This document shows, in pieces, positions 63,586-64,000 of a DNA stretch of 64,000 nucleotides. Position numbers and translations under genes: made by a program. The stretch is from assembly GCA_020055645.1 (NCBI GenBank), contig CM034549.1, forward strand, positions 28,665,930-28,729,929, given 5' to 3'. The notes below the pieces were generated by a model. The model worked only from the letters and a program-made list of their open reading frames with translations, had not been told where the DNA came from and made no database searches. How positions within the stretch are numbered: position 1 is the stretch's first letter; each line of letters begins with the position of its first letter. The stretch comes from Tomocerus qinae (Eukaryota; Arthropoda; Collembola; Entomobryomorpha; Tomoceridae).

Positions 63586-64000
63586 CTAATGCTAATGCAG
63601 ATCTTTATACCCCAATTTATATGCCTTCTCCGTTTTATTAGCAACTCATTTATGTCCATACAATATTTGTGTTCTACTTACTATTGCTTACACGGGACCT
63701 GGAGTTAGTGATTGATAAGAATAGAACACGCACCAATATATAGCAAAAATATTCTGGTCATAATAAATGCCATAAAAAGTCAACCCTTTCCTACATTCGG
63801 AATAATACATTAAATAAAGTCAACTCACGAAATTAACAATTTGGCTAACATACAGCATTTAATTAAAGCATCGCATATTTATTTAAAATAATATTATAGG
63901 TTGTGTATTGTTTGGTAAACGTGTATCACACAATATTATGAAAAGCATTCATATTACTGGTATAAATATAATTGCTGAACTCATTTCCAGGGAAGTCCCA
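63586..64000. other. Intergenic tail, nothing recognised
   Basis: AT-rich sequence to the right of the retrotransposon, continuing the locus into which it inserted. No open frame or repeat of note. Confidence 0.5.

Overview
The window is nuclear DNA from an arthropod, most likely a hexapod. It is AT-rich, its genes have introns (mostly 50-200 bp) with GT/AG borders, and it carries insect-type core promoter elements, a Ty3/gypsy retrotransposon and a very long Psc-type Polycomb protein. The species cannot be named from the sequence. BARD1 and the cilium-linked CATIP are retained; Drosophila is understood to lack BARD1, so a higher fly is unlikely.

Layout. 1-18.8 kb has no protein gene I can support. 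It holds microsatellites, an 18-bp minisatellite interrupted by a transposon-like piece (15.1-15.7 kb), and one pre-miRNA-like hairpin (10.83-10.91 kb). At 18.8-20.1 kb a compact two-exon gene encodes a small secreted protein built of Lys-Gly-Trp-(Gly-Trp)-Gln-Pro-Pro-Gln repeats with a strongly basic tail. I recognise no family, and it is the most novel item here. A gene-poor gap follows to 24.5 kb.

24.5-41.6 kb is a dense cluster of conserved genes: BARD1 (minus, 7 exons), CATIP (plus, 6 exons, divergent from BARD1), VPS41 (minus, 12 exons, convergent with CATIP) and NDUFB8 (minus, 2 exons). All exon borders given were read by hand, and reading phases agree across every junction. A 569-bp foldback/MITE-like element with internally repetitive inverted ends lies at 43.7-44.3 kb. 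47.1-51.3 kb is a Posterior sex combs/PCGF gene (plus, 5 exons) with RING, RAWUL and a huge Asn/Ser/Pro-rich tail. 56.2-63.6 kb is a structurally complete, very young Ty3/gypsy LTR retrotransposon on the minus strand: LTRs of 493 bp differ at 2 sites, the target duplication is 5 bp, Gag and Pol are open, and there is no env.

The host genes are functionally unrelated (DNA repair/ubiquitin ligase, cilium assembly, endolysosomal tethering, respiratory complex I, chromatin silencing), so no operon or joint pathway is implied. The exon-intron models are hand-made predictions, not backed by transcripts.
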